Below are positions 22,682 to 29,781 of a DNA stretch of 64,000 bases, piece after piece; within the stretch, counting starts at the first letter, position 1; each line of letters starts with the position of its first letter. The DNA comes from a virus: positions 19,931 to 83,930 of the IMG/VR virus record IMGVR_UViG_3300029448_000010; one strand, written 5' to 3'. The position numbers and the translations under genes are program-made. The notes below the pieces were generated by a model that searched no databases, was not told the origin of the DNA, and saw nothing but the letters and a program-made list of their open reading frames with translations.

Positions 22682-23047
22682 TCATACATGCCATCGAATA
22701 GCCGTTTTTGGCATTGTCATCAGCAGTGAAAACGCTGCTTTGATATACGATTCTTCATTTTCTTTATCGAAGAAATCACAAGTTATCGACAATATTTCTT
22801 GAAGGTTTTCGGGAACATCACTGAAATTGATTGAGGGTTTCAATCCATTTTCAAGTACCAAGTTTTTGAAATCTGCATACATTTTAATTCCATTATCGGA
22901 CATCAAAGTTATTCCATCTCGTTCTCGGACACATTGACCACATAGAACAGTTATGTTGATTTCTGACAATTCATCTTCATGTTCTGAACCATAAAACCCA
23001 TAACTGACCGTTTCTCCACATTCGCACATACTCTCACACCATGACAT
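22682..23047 (-). CDS. Unknown 121-residue zinc-ribbon protein
   Basis: N-terminal cysteines (MSWCESMCECGE, then VLCGQCVRERDG) form a zinc ribbon, with a helical C-terminal domain. The first residues MSW are coincidental to the virion tag, since the continuation CESMC does not match. Single-gene unit with promoter copy B. Function unknown; early regulation is plausible. Confidence 0.7.
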   Translation of the reverse strand: MSWCESMCECGETVSYGFYGSEHEDELSEINITVLCGQCVRERDGITLMSDNGIKMYADFKNLVLENGLKPSINFSDVPENLQEILSITCDFFDKENEESYIKAAFSLLMTMPKTAIRWHV

Positions 23048-23104
23048 ATTATCACCTATTAATATCTATTATTGAAGATGATATAGGGCCGCTACAAAGT
23101 CACA

Positions 23105-23114
23105 ACCATATGGT
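23105..23114 (-). promoter_or_regulatory. Palindrome ACCATATGGT promoter element (copy B)
   Basis: On the minus strand the palindrome is followed by TGTGACTTTG, then GGCCCTATATCATC, the TATA box of the 22682-23047 gene. The 19-base spacing from palindrome to TATA is close to that of copies A, D and E. Confidence 0.65.
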
Positions 23115-23142
23115 ATTAGACTTTGAGCATCCTTCGGAGAAC

Positions 23143-23573
23143 AAAAAAAATAATGAAGAAAATCCGGTTAATAGGTCAATCAACTACAATACTGCATTGT
23201 TTTTACCCATTTCTCTAGAACTATGGGACTATTTTTTAGCAGAATCACATGTAGTTATGTGATTGACTTTTCACCTTCATTTCTCCATATGGGAATTGAA
23301 AGGTGTTGGACAGGCTATCTTTTAGATTCCTGCATTGTGAGTGAATTATCTTGCATCACTAAGTTTGAAAGTCCGTTATGGATTTCATATATGAGGTCAC
23401 AAACTACACAATCTATTCATTGACAGTCAATCAACGCCCTTTTGAGGAACATAGGCCAAGAGCCACTATTCTAACTCATTTGAGCATCGAATACTGGTTA
23501 GACTCGCCACCACAGCGATTAGTGCATACCTTACGCCCCTTCAAGCGCATTCGGTCACCAACTATCCCAAGAA
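23143..23573 (-). ncRNA. Candidate noncoding RNA, about 430 nt
   Basis: Promoter copy C points into this stretch, which has no open frame longer than about 24 codons with a start on the minus strand. It ends at a run of eight T (23150-23143) just before the next promoter. The 5' third is richer in G+C (about half, by my count of 23461-23580) than the AT-rich surroundings, a sign of a structured RNA. One perfect 8-bp hairpin (AATCACAT/ATGTGATT, 23243-23264) is visible. The ends are estimates. Frames on the plus strand here have no start signal and face the wrong way. A degenerate former gene is the main alternative. Confidence 0.45.
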
Positions 23574-23640
23574 CCCGCTAAAGTACCTTGAGACAATAAT
23601 ATGGCACATTACCGTATATATCGGCTACTACAAAGTTACT

Positions 23641-23650
23641 ACCATATGGT
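23641..23650 (-). promoter_or_regulatory. Palindrome ACCATATGGT promoter element (copy C)
   Basis: On the minus strand it is followed by AGTAACTTTG, GATATATAC and then CATATTATTGTCTC (23603-23590). The last element is shared almost exactly with the promoters of the paralogs at 25.3 and 26.1 kb, so this promoter should be active although no protein gene follows. Confidence 0.65.
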
Positions 23651-23679
23651 AGTGTACTTTGGTGATAGCCTATTTCAAA

Positions 23680-23726
23680 AAAAAAATAATAGAAAGCCGA
23701 TGTAAGTCACTTTCTATTATTTTTTT
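23680..23726 (-). terminator. 17-bp perfect stem terminator
   Basis: A-rich arm ending AATAATAGAAAG pairs perfectly with CTTTCTATTATT around the loop CCGATGTAAGTCA. T-runs flank it on either strand. It would end the transcript of the 24058-24522 and 23885-24061 genes. Confidence 0.7.
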
Positions 23727-23781
23727 ATTTTGGACACCCACTATGGCACTTTAGACGACCATGTTTCATCAGTTAATGTCA

Positions 23782-23799
23782 GACTACTGGCCAGTAGTC
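23782..23799. promoter_or_regulatory. 18-bp perfect palindrome
   Basis: GACTACTGG is followed directly by its reverse complement CCAGTAGTC. It lies between the 58-residue gene and the terminator. It could be a protein-binding operator or an RNA hairpin. No neighbour explains it. Confidence 0.4.
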
Positions 23800-23884
23800 C
23801 AAATACACCGGATGAGTTTTTGTTTCCCCGTCATTTTTCTGTACCAAACTATTCGGTCAGATTGTGCCACAGTGAGTGTGGAAT

Positions 23885-24061
23885 CTATTCATCCCATAAA
23901 GCCGCTCTGAAATGCTTTTCGTTGAATGTGTCGCTATCTTCACTTAGCATAGCACATAATTCATTCACTAGGTCTTCATGGCTTATTAGGCCATCAGACA
24001 TAGTAACATGATTGAGTACTTTTACTAATGCGAGATAATGTCTTTTTGAAAACTTGCTCAT
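23885..24061 (-). CDS. Unknown 58-residue helical protein
   Basis: Starts by ATGA overlap with the previous gene, with GGAGATGAAGA before it. Helical sequence (KRHYLALVKVLNHVT, then SHEDLVNELCAMLSED, then NEKHFRAALW) resembles a small helical bundle. No known motif. It shares a promoter with the 24058-24522 gene. Confidence 0.7.
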   Translation of the reverse strand: MSKFSKRHYLALVKVLNHVTMSDGLISHEDLVNELCAMLSEDSDTFNEKHFRAALWDE

Positions 24062-24522
24062 TCTTCTTCATCTCCTGATAGGTCTAAGTCCCGAATACAC
24101 AATATAGCCGCAGTACGGTTTCTATCGAATGTGTCGTCATTATCGAATAGAGTTTCAGTCATTTTATGTAATTGAAATGACACTACAAGTTTCATATCTT
24201 CATCCTTAATCAAGGGAAGTTGTTTCTGTAACTTCAATAATTTATTGATTCTGCCTCTAATCCATGCACGGTCAATCATTTTGTTACCTGTGCTACTAAC
24301 TTCATCTATTTGCACAACTCCGACATCAGTACCAAACACAACATAATCAACGCATGTAATTGTTAATTTGTTAAGGCTCATAGTCCATTCAATATCCGTG
24401 CTTGTATCTCTTTCACTCCACATACTAACCATTGTGTTAGTATCTGTGAATTGATATACCATTTGTTTCTTGATTGTTCCATCATTATACACTGTATCGC
24501 CATAGGTAGTTATTATCTCCAT
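24058..24522 (-). CDS. Unknown 154-residue protein
   Basis: Beta-rich N-terminal half (MVYQFTDTNTMVSMW, LTITCVDYVVFG) and a helical C-terminal half (WIRGRINKLLKLQKQL), ending in the coupling tail GDEEE. No family recognised. First gene of a two-gene unit behind promoter copy D. Confidence 0.7.
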   Translation of the reverse strand: MEIITTYGDTVYNDGTIKKQMVYQFTDTNTMVSMWSERDTSTDIEWTMSLNKLTITCVDYVVFGTDVGVVQIDEVSSTGNKMIDRAWIRGRINKLLKLQKQLPLIKDEDMKLVVSFQLHKMTETLFDNDDTFDRNRTAAILCIRDLDLSGDEEE

Positions 24523-24568
24523 GTTAATATGGCATATTGGGGGCTATTTAGGCTAGCACAAAGCCGCT

Positions 24569-24578
24569 ACCATATGGT
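24569..24578 (-). promoter_or_regulatory. Palindrome ACCATATGGT promoter element (copy D)
   Basis: On the minus strand it is followed by AGCGGCTTTG, GCCTAAATAG and then GCCATATTAACATGG just before the ATG of the 24058-24522 gene. The leader would be very short if CATATTA is the TATA box, so TAAATAG is the likelier one. Confidence 0.6.
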
Positions 24579-24625
24579 TGTAAAATGTGCTTTGGCGTTT
24601 GGCGTTCTTAAAAAAAAAGGGCTGG

Positions 24626-24677
24626 GAAAGGGGAATAGCGAGTAGGTTTCATTCTTCTCTCGCTATCCCCCTTTCTC
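24626..24677 (-). terminator. Hairpin terminator plus T9
   Basis: An imperfect long stem pairs GGGGAATAGCGAG with CTCGCTATCCCC around a 16-base loop, and on the minus strand is followed by GCCC and nine T. It lies about 100 bases after the stop of paralog 2. Confidence 0.65.
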
Positions 24678-24779
24678 TCATCTTATCGCATTGACTCTGT
24701 TCAGATTATTATAATTTTAACTGGTATTCCGATTGCCCGATGAGTATTAATTGGGGCCACAAAGGGTTTGAAGTGAGTA

Positions 24780-25307
24780 TCAGTGTGATTCCTCCGTTGA
24801 GTCCTCGTCACTTTCTTCATTGTCTGATGTTTCCTTAACTAGCGGAGTTATGTTAGTTAGTCCATCATCAGTCATTGTACCATCCCAACGGTCATCTTTC
24901 AATGCCGCCTTTAGTACTCTTACTGCTTTTGTTGCCATATCTTTTGCGTATGCGTCAATATCAGCGTAAACACCGCCGGTTTTGCCATGAGGAAGCATAA
25001 CTTCCAAAACAAGGTTAGCGTCAGTAATGGTTGCAAAGGCAGTTTGAATGCGGTTCTGAACAGAATCCACAACAGCCTGTATTGCTGGCTCTAGTGTTGA
25101 GCCACGGCCCTTCTTGATAGGTGAGTTTGGCAGTGTTTTGCACAATGCCCTTACTGCCTCCCAAAAACGGTTCCTATCTTCATCAGATGCGGCATCGTCG
25201 CCAGCATCTAAGTTTACTGTAATTACATTAGTCATGGCTCCAGCGTCATTGTGCTGTAACCATGCTCTGATTTCGTTAGACTTCATTATCCATTTATCGT
25301 TTTCCAT
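24780..25307 (-). CDS. Paralog 2 of the GKSGGG/WDG early protein family
   Basis: This 175-residue protein is very close to the one at 25583-26068. Shared segments are AGAMTNVI, DEDRxRFWEAVRALCKTLP, NSPIKKGRGSTL and HGKTGGVY, then WDGTMTDDGL. The start MENDKW is set by GGAGATGAAAAGA and alignment; the frame extends further upstream through the promoter. The acidic tail (SDNEESDEDSTEE) may be disordered. The basic KKGRGST block suggests nucleic-acid contact. Function unknown. Confidence 0.78.
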   Translation of the reverse strand: MENDKWIMKSNEIRAWLQHNDAGAMTNVITVNLDAGDDAASDEDRNRFWEAVRALCKTLPNSPIKKGRGSTLEPAIQAVVDSVQNRIQTAFATITDANLVLEVMLPHGKTGGVYADIDAYAKDMATKAVRVLKAALKDDRWDGTMTDDGLTNITPLVKETSDNEESDEDSTEESH

Positions 25308-25410
25308 TCTTTTCATCTCCTGTATTAAAATAACTCCTAATACCAACCTCAAACCCTTTGAGACAATAATATAGCACCCTGCGGTATATGTAGGGTTGAG
25401 CAAAGATACA

Positions 25411-25420
25411 ACCATATGGT
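25411..25420 (-). promoter_or_regulatory. Palindrome ACCATATGGT promoter element (copy E)
   Basis: On the minus strand it is followed by TGTATCTTTG, TACATATACC and GCTATATTATTGTCTC, the presumed TATA box (near 25365-25375). It drives paralog 2. A second imperfect inverted repeat (TTAAGTCGCAAAG / TAATCACTTAA) precedes it. Confidence 0.65.
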
Positions 25421-25487
25421 GTTAAGTGATTATGTAATAATCATCGCTTTGCGACTTAACAGCCTATTAAAAAAATAAAAGGCTACA

Positions 25488-25543
25488 ACCGGCATAGACT
25501 GAATTAACAGATTAGAACTAGTTTTTAATTAGTCTATGCCGGT
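25488..25543 (-). terminator. Long-stem terminator after paralog 3
   Basis: ACCGGCATAGACT pairs perfectly with AGTCTATGCCGGT, and an inner AATTAA/TTAATT pair extends the stem across a one-base bulge. On the minus strand it is followed by a T-rich run (TTTTATTTTTTTAA). It lies about 40 bases after the stop of paralog 3. Confidence 0.7.
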
Positions 25544-25582
25544 CATAATGTAAGTGGGGCTACGGGGGATATTCCGCATCAA

Positions 25583-26068
25583 TCATTCTTCTTCTTCAAC
25601 CTCCAGATTGAAGGTTTGAGCATTTAGTCCATCACGACTACCATCCCAAATACCATTCTTTAGACGCTTTTTGAGCGAACCTACAATAGTACTCGACATG
25701 TATGCTGAATACTCATCAGCAGTGAATAAACCACCGCCAGACTTACCGTGCTTCAATAATAGCATATTCATGCTACCAGTAGCAAAAAAATCAGAGGCCG
25801 CCTGTGCGACTTCATCTGATATTGAGTCAAGAACCGCTTGAATTTCGGGAGCAAGTGTTGAACCCCTTCCTTTCTTAATTGGGCTATTTGGCAGTGTTTT
25901 ACATAATGCTCTAACTGCTTCCCAAAATCTATCTCGGTCTTCATCTGTTGTTGCGCTATTACCTGCTTCAAGGTTAACTTGAATTACATTTGTCATAGCA
26001 CCTGCGTCATTTTCATTTAGCCATGCACTTATCATGCTGGCTCTTTCTGTCCATTTCTCTATATCCAT
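25583..26068 (-). CDS. Paralog 3 of the GKSGGG/WDG early protein family
   Basis: This 161-residue protein begins MDIEKWTERASMI and shares AGAMTNVIQVNLEAG, FWEAVRALCKTLP, KKGRGSTLAPEIQAV, KHGKSGGGLF and IWDGSRDGL with paralog 2. The two differ mostly in the linker and tail, so duplication is fairly recent; paralog 1 is more distant. The start has TAGGAGTTGATTATTA. It is the first minus-strand gene after the divergent switch and probably among the earliest expressed. Function unknown. Confidence 0.78.
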   Translation of the reverse strand: MDIEKWTERASMISAWLNENDAGAMTNVIQVNLEAGNSATTDEDRDRFWEAVRALCKTLPNSPIKKGRGSTLAPEIQAVLDSISDEVAQAASDFFATGSMNMLLLKHGKSGGGLFTADEYSAYMSSTIVGSLKKRLKNGIWDGSRDGLNAQTFNLEVEEEE

Positions 26069-26180
26069 TAATAATCAACTCCTAATTGTGTTTGATTAAT
26101 GCTTCAATCCCCCGAAGCAATAATATAGCCACTTAGGGTATAATTAGGCTAGTCGTTCATTCTTCACTGGCAAAGCACCT

Positions 26181-26190
26181 ACCATATGGT
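26181..26190 (-). promoter_or_regulatory. Palindrome ACCATATGGT promoter element (copy F)
   Basis: On the minus strand it is followed by AGGTGCTTTG, a longer spacer, TAATTATACC and GGCTATATTATTGCTTC (TATA). It drives paralog 3. The upstream flank repeats TCTATATAGA. Confidence 0.6.
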
Positions 26191-26387
26191 TGTGAGTCGT
26201 AATTCGTCTATATAGATGGCCTTTATGACGATTAAAAACATTCGTTTTGGAGAATAAGGTATTTTTTAATAATGAAAGATAACACTTTAATTGAGTTGAT
26301 GCGATTATTTAGGTGATTTTGGCTTGTATGCGAAGTCACCTATATATTTTTAAAAAATCTATATAGGCCAACATAGCAGTTTATACA

Positions 26388-26397
26388 ACCATATGGC
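26388..26397. promoter_or_regulatory. Degenerate palindrome copy G at the divergent switch
   Basis: ACCATATGGC, one base off the consensus, inside a larger dyad (GTTTATACAA/TTTGTACAAA). On the minus strand GGCCTATATAG follows. No minus-strand gene follows before copy F. It lies in the 480-base gap (26069-26548) between left- and right-reading halves and may help control both. Confidence 0.45.
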
Positions 26398-26421
26398 TTT
26401 GTACAAATTTTTTATTTGCCT

Positions 26422-26474
26422 ATATTAACATTAAAATGCCCATATTTAGGTGTTAATTAGCCAATATTAACATT
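26422..26474 (+). repeat. Direct repeat in the late promoter region
   Basis: ATATTAACATT occurs at 26422-26432 and 26464-26474. Both copies precede the first rightward gene and are AT-rich, so they could be tandem late-promoter or regulator sites. Confidence 0.35.
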
Positions 26475-26548
26475 TAAAGGTTAATTATTTCGCCATTATA
26501 CCGGCATACTTATACCATAAACAGGACTCGCTTAATACGGGATTGATA

Positions 26549-26779
26549 GTGTCAGACGATAATGATGCAATTAAACACCTTAATAATATAGTTAACATTA
26601 TTACACCAATACTTTCGGATATTAAAACTAATACTGAATCAAAGACTAATATACAAGTTACACCGGATAATAAGGTTAAATTAAAAGAAATAGCAAAGAT
26701 GCTTAAAACATTAAAAGCAAAGATTATAGCATTATACCATCCAAAGCCCACTAAACAAACTTCATTAAATATAAAATAA
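26549..26779 (+). CDS. Unknown 76-residue helical protein
   Basis: The probable start is GTG at 26549 (reading MSDDNDAIKHLNN); a TTG six bases earlier is possible. The sequence is helical and charged with a basic C-terminus (MLKTLKAKIIALYHPKPTK). The opposite-strand frame here encodes a hydrophobic mirror that I take as a shadow. It lacks the M-x-W tag of the genes that follow and no strong ribosome binding site is visible. Confidence 0.45.
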   Translation: MSDDNDAIKHLNNIVNIITPILSDIKTNTESKTNIQVTPDNKVKLKEIAKMLKTLKAKIIALYHPKPTKQTSLNIK

Positions 26780-26912
26780 CATTAAATCATTAAGATTTTA
26801 TTCTGGGAATACATTAATTAATAAAAAAATGCTGACGCTAGTGCCACAAAAATTCCGCCACAATTTTTCAAAAACGATTCTATTTTAAACAATTAACAGG
26901 AAAAGGATTAAT
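26780..26912 (+). other. Noncoding gap before the tagged gene cluster
   Basis: AT-rich with no frame. It ends in ATTTTAAACAATTAACAGG, which may hold a TATA box (TTTTAAAC) for the long virion operon. Confidence 0.3.
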
Positions 26913-27203
26913 ATGACATGGAAAAATAGTATTAAAAAAGCCAAAAAGGTTTATGTTGTCGTAAAGTTCGGAGCATATCATAATCCTAAAGACCTTAAAT
27001 TGTCTGTCTTTGATGATAGGAAAAAGGCAGAAGAGGCTTTACAAAAAGTAACTTCATACAACGAAGATGGCAGTATAGATGACGGTAGTGGAAAAAGAAC
27101 GAAAGGCGAGGCATATATTTACCAAACTTACATGAATGAAGATTTCCCAAATACACCTAGATTACTAACGCCACTCAAAGATAGACAACAGAAAAAGAAG
27201 TGA
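26913..27203 (+). CDS. Tagged virion-cluster protein 1 (MTWKNSIKK), 96 residues
   Basis: It begins with the shared tag MTWKNSIKK. The body is a small alpha/beta domain (VYVVVKFGAYHN, LKLSVFDDRKKAEEAL) resembling a one-sheet domain with a Lys-rich tail (KDRQQKKK). No family recognised. First of the tagged series on the plus strand. Confidence 0.7.
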   Translation: MTWKNSIKKAKKVYVVVKFGAYHNPKDLKLSVFDDRKKAEEALQKVTSYNEDGSIDDGSGKRTKGEAYIYQTYMNEDFPNTPRLLTPLKDRQQKKK

Positions 27204-27208
27204 TTAAT

Positions 27209-27376
27209 ATGACACGCTGTAATTATTTAGAAGGCTGGTTCGATAAGGAATCTGCTAAATTAGACAAAGTTGAGAATGATTATGGTACTTGTTTAGTTAC
27301 AGGTCAAAAGAAAAAGGCTACTACTTTAACTAAGGCTCAAGCATGGGCCAAAGTATTCAGGAGGAATAAGGTATGA
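27209..27376 (+). CDS. Unknown basic 55-residue protein
   Basis: Starts after GTGATTAAT and ends by ATGA overlap with the next gene. Two cysteines (TRCNYLEGW, YGTCLVTG) and a basic Trp-containing tail (AQAWAKVFRRNKV). It lacks the tag. Function unknown. Confidence 0.65.
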   Translation: MTRCNYLEGWFDKESAKLDKVENDYGTCLVTGQKKKATTLTKAQAWAKVFRRNKV

Positions 27377-27885
27377 GTTGGCAAGATATAGTGAAAGTAT
27401 CAATTACAGAGGGTCTATTCAATCAGACAAAAGAAAAGATGAGAGACATAAAAGCACAGTTAAGTGGTTTAGAGAATAGTTATACGAAAACGGCTTTAGA
27501 CGAGATAGTTCATATCTATGAACAAGCAAAGAAGGCTCATAGGGAAAATAATAAAAAACTACTTGGATTTCATCTTAGAACAATGACAATAATAGGAAAA
27601 GACATATCAAACTACTTTGATGCACAAGATATAGTAAAAGGTTCAGATAATGAACGAAATATAAGTGCAGATTCTTTTAGAGAATACGGAAAGGCTTCAA
27701 AGGAAAACCCTACATCTGCAAAAGACGATATTTCAACCCGTTCTCCTGAATTACAAAAAGGCGCACGGACATATCCACAAGGTATTGAAAAGGTAGGCAA
27801 GTTATTTTCTAAAGGAAAAATCGACATGAAGAGATATACAGAACTTCGTAAAGAATTACAGGAAATATTCGGAGTGGGGGAATAG
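27373..27885 (+). CDS. Tagged protein 2 (MSWQDIVK), 170 residues
   Basis: After MSWQDIVK comes a helical, probably coiled-coil body (FNQTKEKMRDIKAQLSGLE; YEQAKKAHRENNKK) and a C-terminal basic helix (KRYTELRKELQEIFG). The middle is Ser/Asn-rich and probably flexible. No known family. Confidence 0.72.
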   Translation: MSWQDIVKVSITEGLFNQTKEKMRDIKAQLSGLENSYTKTALDEIVHIYEQAKKAHRENNKKLLGFHLRTMTIIGKDISNYFDAQDIVKGSDNERNISADSFREYGKASKENPTSAKDDISTRSPELQKGARTYPQGIEKVGKLFSKGKIDMKRYTELRKELQEIFGVGE

Positions 27886-27886
27886 T

Positions 27887-28537
27887 ATGAGTTGGAAAAA
27901 TATACTAAAGAGAGAGAAAACACCCCTTGTCCCTGATGAAGCGATGTTTGATATTCCTACTGGGAATTTAAAAAGTCCTCCTGAAAGCAGGTATTTTGAA
28001 AATGCAAAGGTGACTTATATGGAATCTGGCCAATTTGTGTTTGATGAAATAGATAAAAGATATATAATGACTGATAAATACAAAAGAGGTGAAGTAGCGG
28101 CAGATAGAGCAACTATGGGAGAAATGGATGGAAGACAAGTTGTTTCTTTTGCCCCCCGCAGAGTGGCGAAAGATGCCTTTATTAAAGTCTTTGACCCCTA
28201 CATGGACTTTATGCAATCTTGGCATAATCTAGAAACTTTACAAGAAGCAAATAAAGAATGGGAATATCTAACCCATAGAGTTATGCTCACTGTTCACACC
28301 GCATTAAACAATTTATTCCCAACAGTGGAAGACGCATACAAGTCTAGAAAGTTAAATGGTTTCTTACATTGGAAAGGTGAATACTATCAGAATCTAATGA
28401 ATGAGAAACTACCTGATACTATGGAACAAATTAAACCAGCGAAGAAACAACCATCGAAGAAAGAGCCTCCAAAGAAAAGAGACTATATGGCTGAAAGAAG
28501 AGAAAAAATAAAGCGTCTTAGGAGGGATAGGAAATGA
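27887..28537 (+). CDS. Tagged protein 3 (MSWKNILK), 216 residues
   Basis: The tag MSWKNILKRE is followed by a proline-containing linker and a mixed alpha/beta domain (FDEIDKRYIMTDKYKRG). The C-terminus is extremely basic (KPAKKQPSKKEPPKKRD, then KIKRLRRDRK), suggesting DNA or RNA contact inside the head. No known family. Confidence 0.72.
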   Translation: MSWKNILKREKTPLVPDEAMFDIPTGNLKSPPESRYFENAKVTYMESGQFVFDEIDKRYIMTDKYKRGEVAADRATMGEMDGRQVVSFAPRRVAKDAFIKVFDPYMDFMQSWHNLETLQEANKEWEYLTHRVMLTVHTALNNLFPTVEDAYKSRKLNGFLHWKGEYYQNLMNEKLPDTMEQIKPAKKQPSKKEPPKKRDYMAERREKIKRLRRDRK

Positions 28538-28854
28538 GTTGGAAAAATATACTCAAAGACTCAAAAGCCGCTAATGAAGCACTAGAGATGGATTTCTTTA
28601 TGAATAATTTAGAAAAGGCTCTAAAGTATGAAACTCAAGATATTCGTTTTGCTGACTTTGGCACTAAACAAAAGGTGCTAGATATTGCTAAAAAAGATAA
28701 TTATAACCTACGGAATGCGGATGGAGATTATCACTTTATGACTCTTTCCGTTTCTGATTCTGAAGTAACCTTTGATGTTAAAAGAGGATTCATAGGGATG
28801 ATGGTAAGGTTTAGTTTTGAAGGCGATAAAGTCAAATTTAAAATAATTGGGTGA
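28534..28854 (+). CDS. Tagged protein 4 (MSWKNILK), 106 residues
   Basis: Tag MSWKNILKDS, identical in its first eight residues to the previous gene although the bodies are unrelated. The body has a helical part and a terminal beta-rich part (HFMTLSVSDSEVTFDV; MMVRFSFEGDKVKFKI). Start overlaps the previous stop (ATGA). Confidence 0.72.
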   Translation: MSWKNILKDSKAANEALEMDFFMNNLEKALKYETQDIRFADFGTKQKVLDIAKKDNYNLRNADGDYHFMTLSVSDSEVTFDVKRGFIGMMVRFSFEGDKVKFKIIG

Positions 28855-28859
28855 TTAAG

Positions 28860-29108
28860 ATGACATGGGAAGATATAATTAAAGTTGGGAGCCAAACATT
28901 CGACTATCGAGAAAGAGCCGGACAACAAATGGTTGCGGATAGAAAAAAACAAGAGTTGGAAAAACTACGACTTAAAACACAAAAAGAAATTAGCCAAATC
29001 TTGCGAGAAGTGCAGGAAAAACAAAAGTTGCTTGCTCAAAAGAAGAAGATACTAGAGGCAAAAGAAGTAGCAGATTTAGATGCTTTAGGTATCTCTTTAG
29101 GCAATTAG
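28860..29108 (+). CDS. Tagged coiled-coil protein 5 (MTWEDIIK), 82 residues
   Basis: The start is the ATG after GGGTGATTAAG. Tag MTWEDIIK, then a continuous charged coiled coil (KKQELEKLRLKTQKEI, then EVQEKQKLLAQKKKI). An ATG or GTG upstream would place the tag internally, which no other gene shows. Confidence 0.72.
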   Translation: MTWEDIIKVGSQTFDYRERAGQQMVADRKKQELEKLRLKTQKEISQILREVQEKQKLLAQKKKILEAKEVADLDALGISLGN

Positions 29109-29116
29109 GTGATGCT

Positions 29117-29413
29117 ATGTCTTGGAAAGATTCTCTAAAGAAGTATAGAACCAATGTAAGTGGTTCAGGTATGATTCCTTTAGACCATGTACTAAAAGAC
29201 CATAGTGAATTAGGTTTGAAAATTAGAGGCCTTATGGGTGCAGTAGGTAGTCTTAGGAATAATATGCCACGAAGCGTTAGTAAAGTGATGGTTAAGTTAG
29301 ATAAAATAAAAGAAGAAATGTATAGAGTCGAACAACTTATTACTGCTATGAATGAGTCTTATTCTGCTATGGATAAAGAAGATTGGCAAAAGACAATGGA
29401 GGACTTAGAATGA
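29117..29413 (+). CDS. Tagged helical protein 6 (MSWKDSLKK), 98 residues
   Basis: Tag MSWKDSLKKY. The codons differ (ATGTCTTGG instead of ATGAGTTGG), which argues that peptide rather than DNA sequence is conserved. Body is helical (LGLKIRGLMGAVGSLRN; KVMVKLDKIKEEMYRVEQL). Confidence 0.72.
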   Translation: MSWKDSLKKYRTNVSGSGMIPLDHVLKDHSELGLKIRGLMGAVGSLRNNMPRSVSKVMVKLDKIKEEMYRVEQLITAMNESYSAMDKEDWQKTMEDLE

Positions 29414-29781
29414 GTTGGTTTGATATTATTAAAATGATGACTCCTAGAGAGTTTTTACAGGCACTAAATCTAGATGGTGACATTAAAGGAAGTGTGGGTA
29501 AAGCAGGTACTAATATGTCATTACATCACGATGCTGGTTTTGTTAAAGTCAATCAATCTAAAAAAGGCCCGTACATCGTAAATGTTGATGGTGAAAGATT
29601 TACCGATTATAGTCTAAGTAAGATACTGCCTCAAGTTAAAGACCAAGTTAAAAAGTCCCAAACTTCTTATACAGATGTCTTGCTAAGAGAAGCAGGGGCG
29701 GTTAGTACGGCCACCCCTAGTATTATTAATGTAAGATATTCTAAGAAAAAGGAGGATGAGAAGGATGCCGTCACAGAGTAA
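29410..29781 (+). CDS. Tagged protein 7 (MSWFDIIK), 123 residues
   Basis: The start is the ATG overlapping the previous stop. Tag MSWFDIIKMM, then an alpha/beta body with a possible small strand-rich domain (GFVKVNQSKKGPYIVNVDG). C-terminus is Lys-rich. No known family. Confidence 0.7.
   Translation: MSWFDIIKMMTPREFLQALNLDGDIKGSVGKAGTNMSLHHDAGFVKVNQSKKGPYIVNVDGERFTDYSLSKILPQVKDQVKKSQTSYTDVLLREAGAVSTATPSIINVRYSKKKEDEKDAVTE

Noticed and set aside
22682-23047. MSW start considered as another tag
   Set aside because: The continuation CESMCECG has none of the D-I-x-K core, and the gene is an early minus-strand one.
23041-23581. Three overlapping plus-strand frames of 66-73 codons
   Set aside because: They have no ribosome binding sites, face against all nearby genes and overlap each other and the promoter/ncRNA region. 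I take them as chance frames in a G+C-richer stretch.
23420-23590. tRNA or RNase P RNA in the G+C-rich part of the candidate ncRNA
   Set aside because: TTCGA occurs but no acceptor stem or anticodon arm fits, and the RNase P core motifs GAGGAAAG and ACAGAA are absent.
23730-24011. Plus-strand frame of 93 codons
   Set aside because: It lies opposite the 58-residue minus-strand gene, which has an ATGA overlap and a ribosome binding site.
26422-26474. CRISPR-like array
   Set aside because: Only two short repeats of 11 bases without regular spacers; more likely promoter elements.
26485-26751. Hydrophobic minus-strand frame of 88 codons
   Set aside because: It is the antisense of the hydrophilic plus-strand gene at 26549-26779. 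Antisense of Lys/Asn/Asp-rich coding often gives false membrane proteins.
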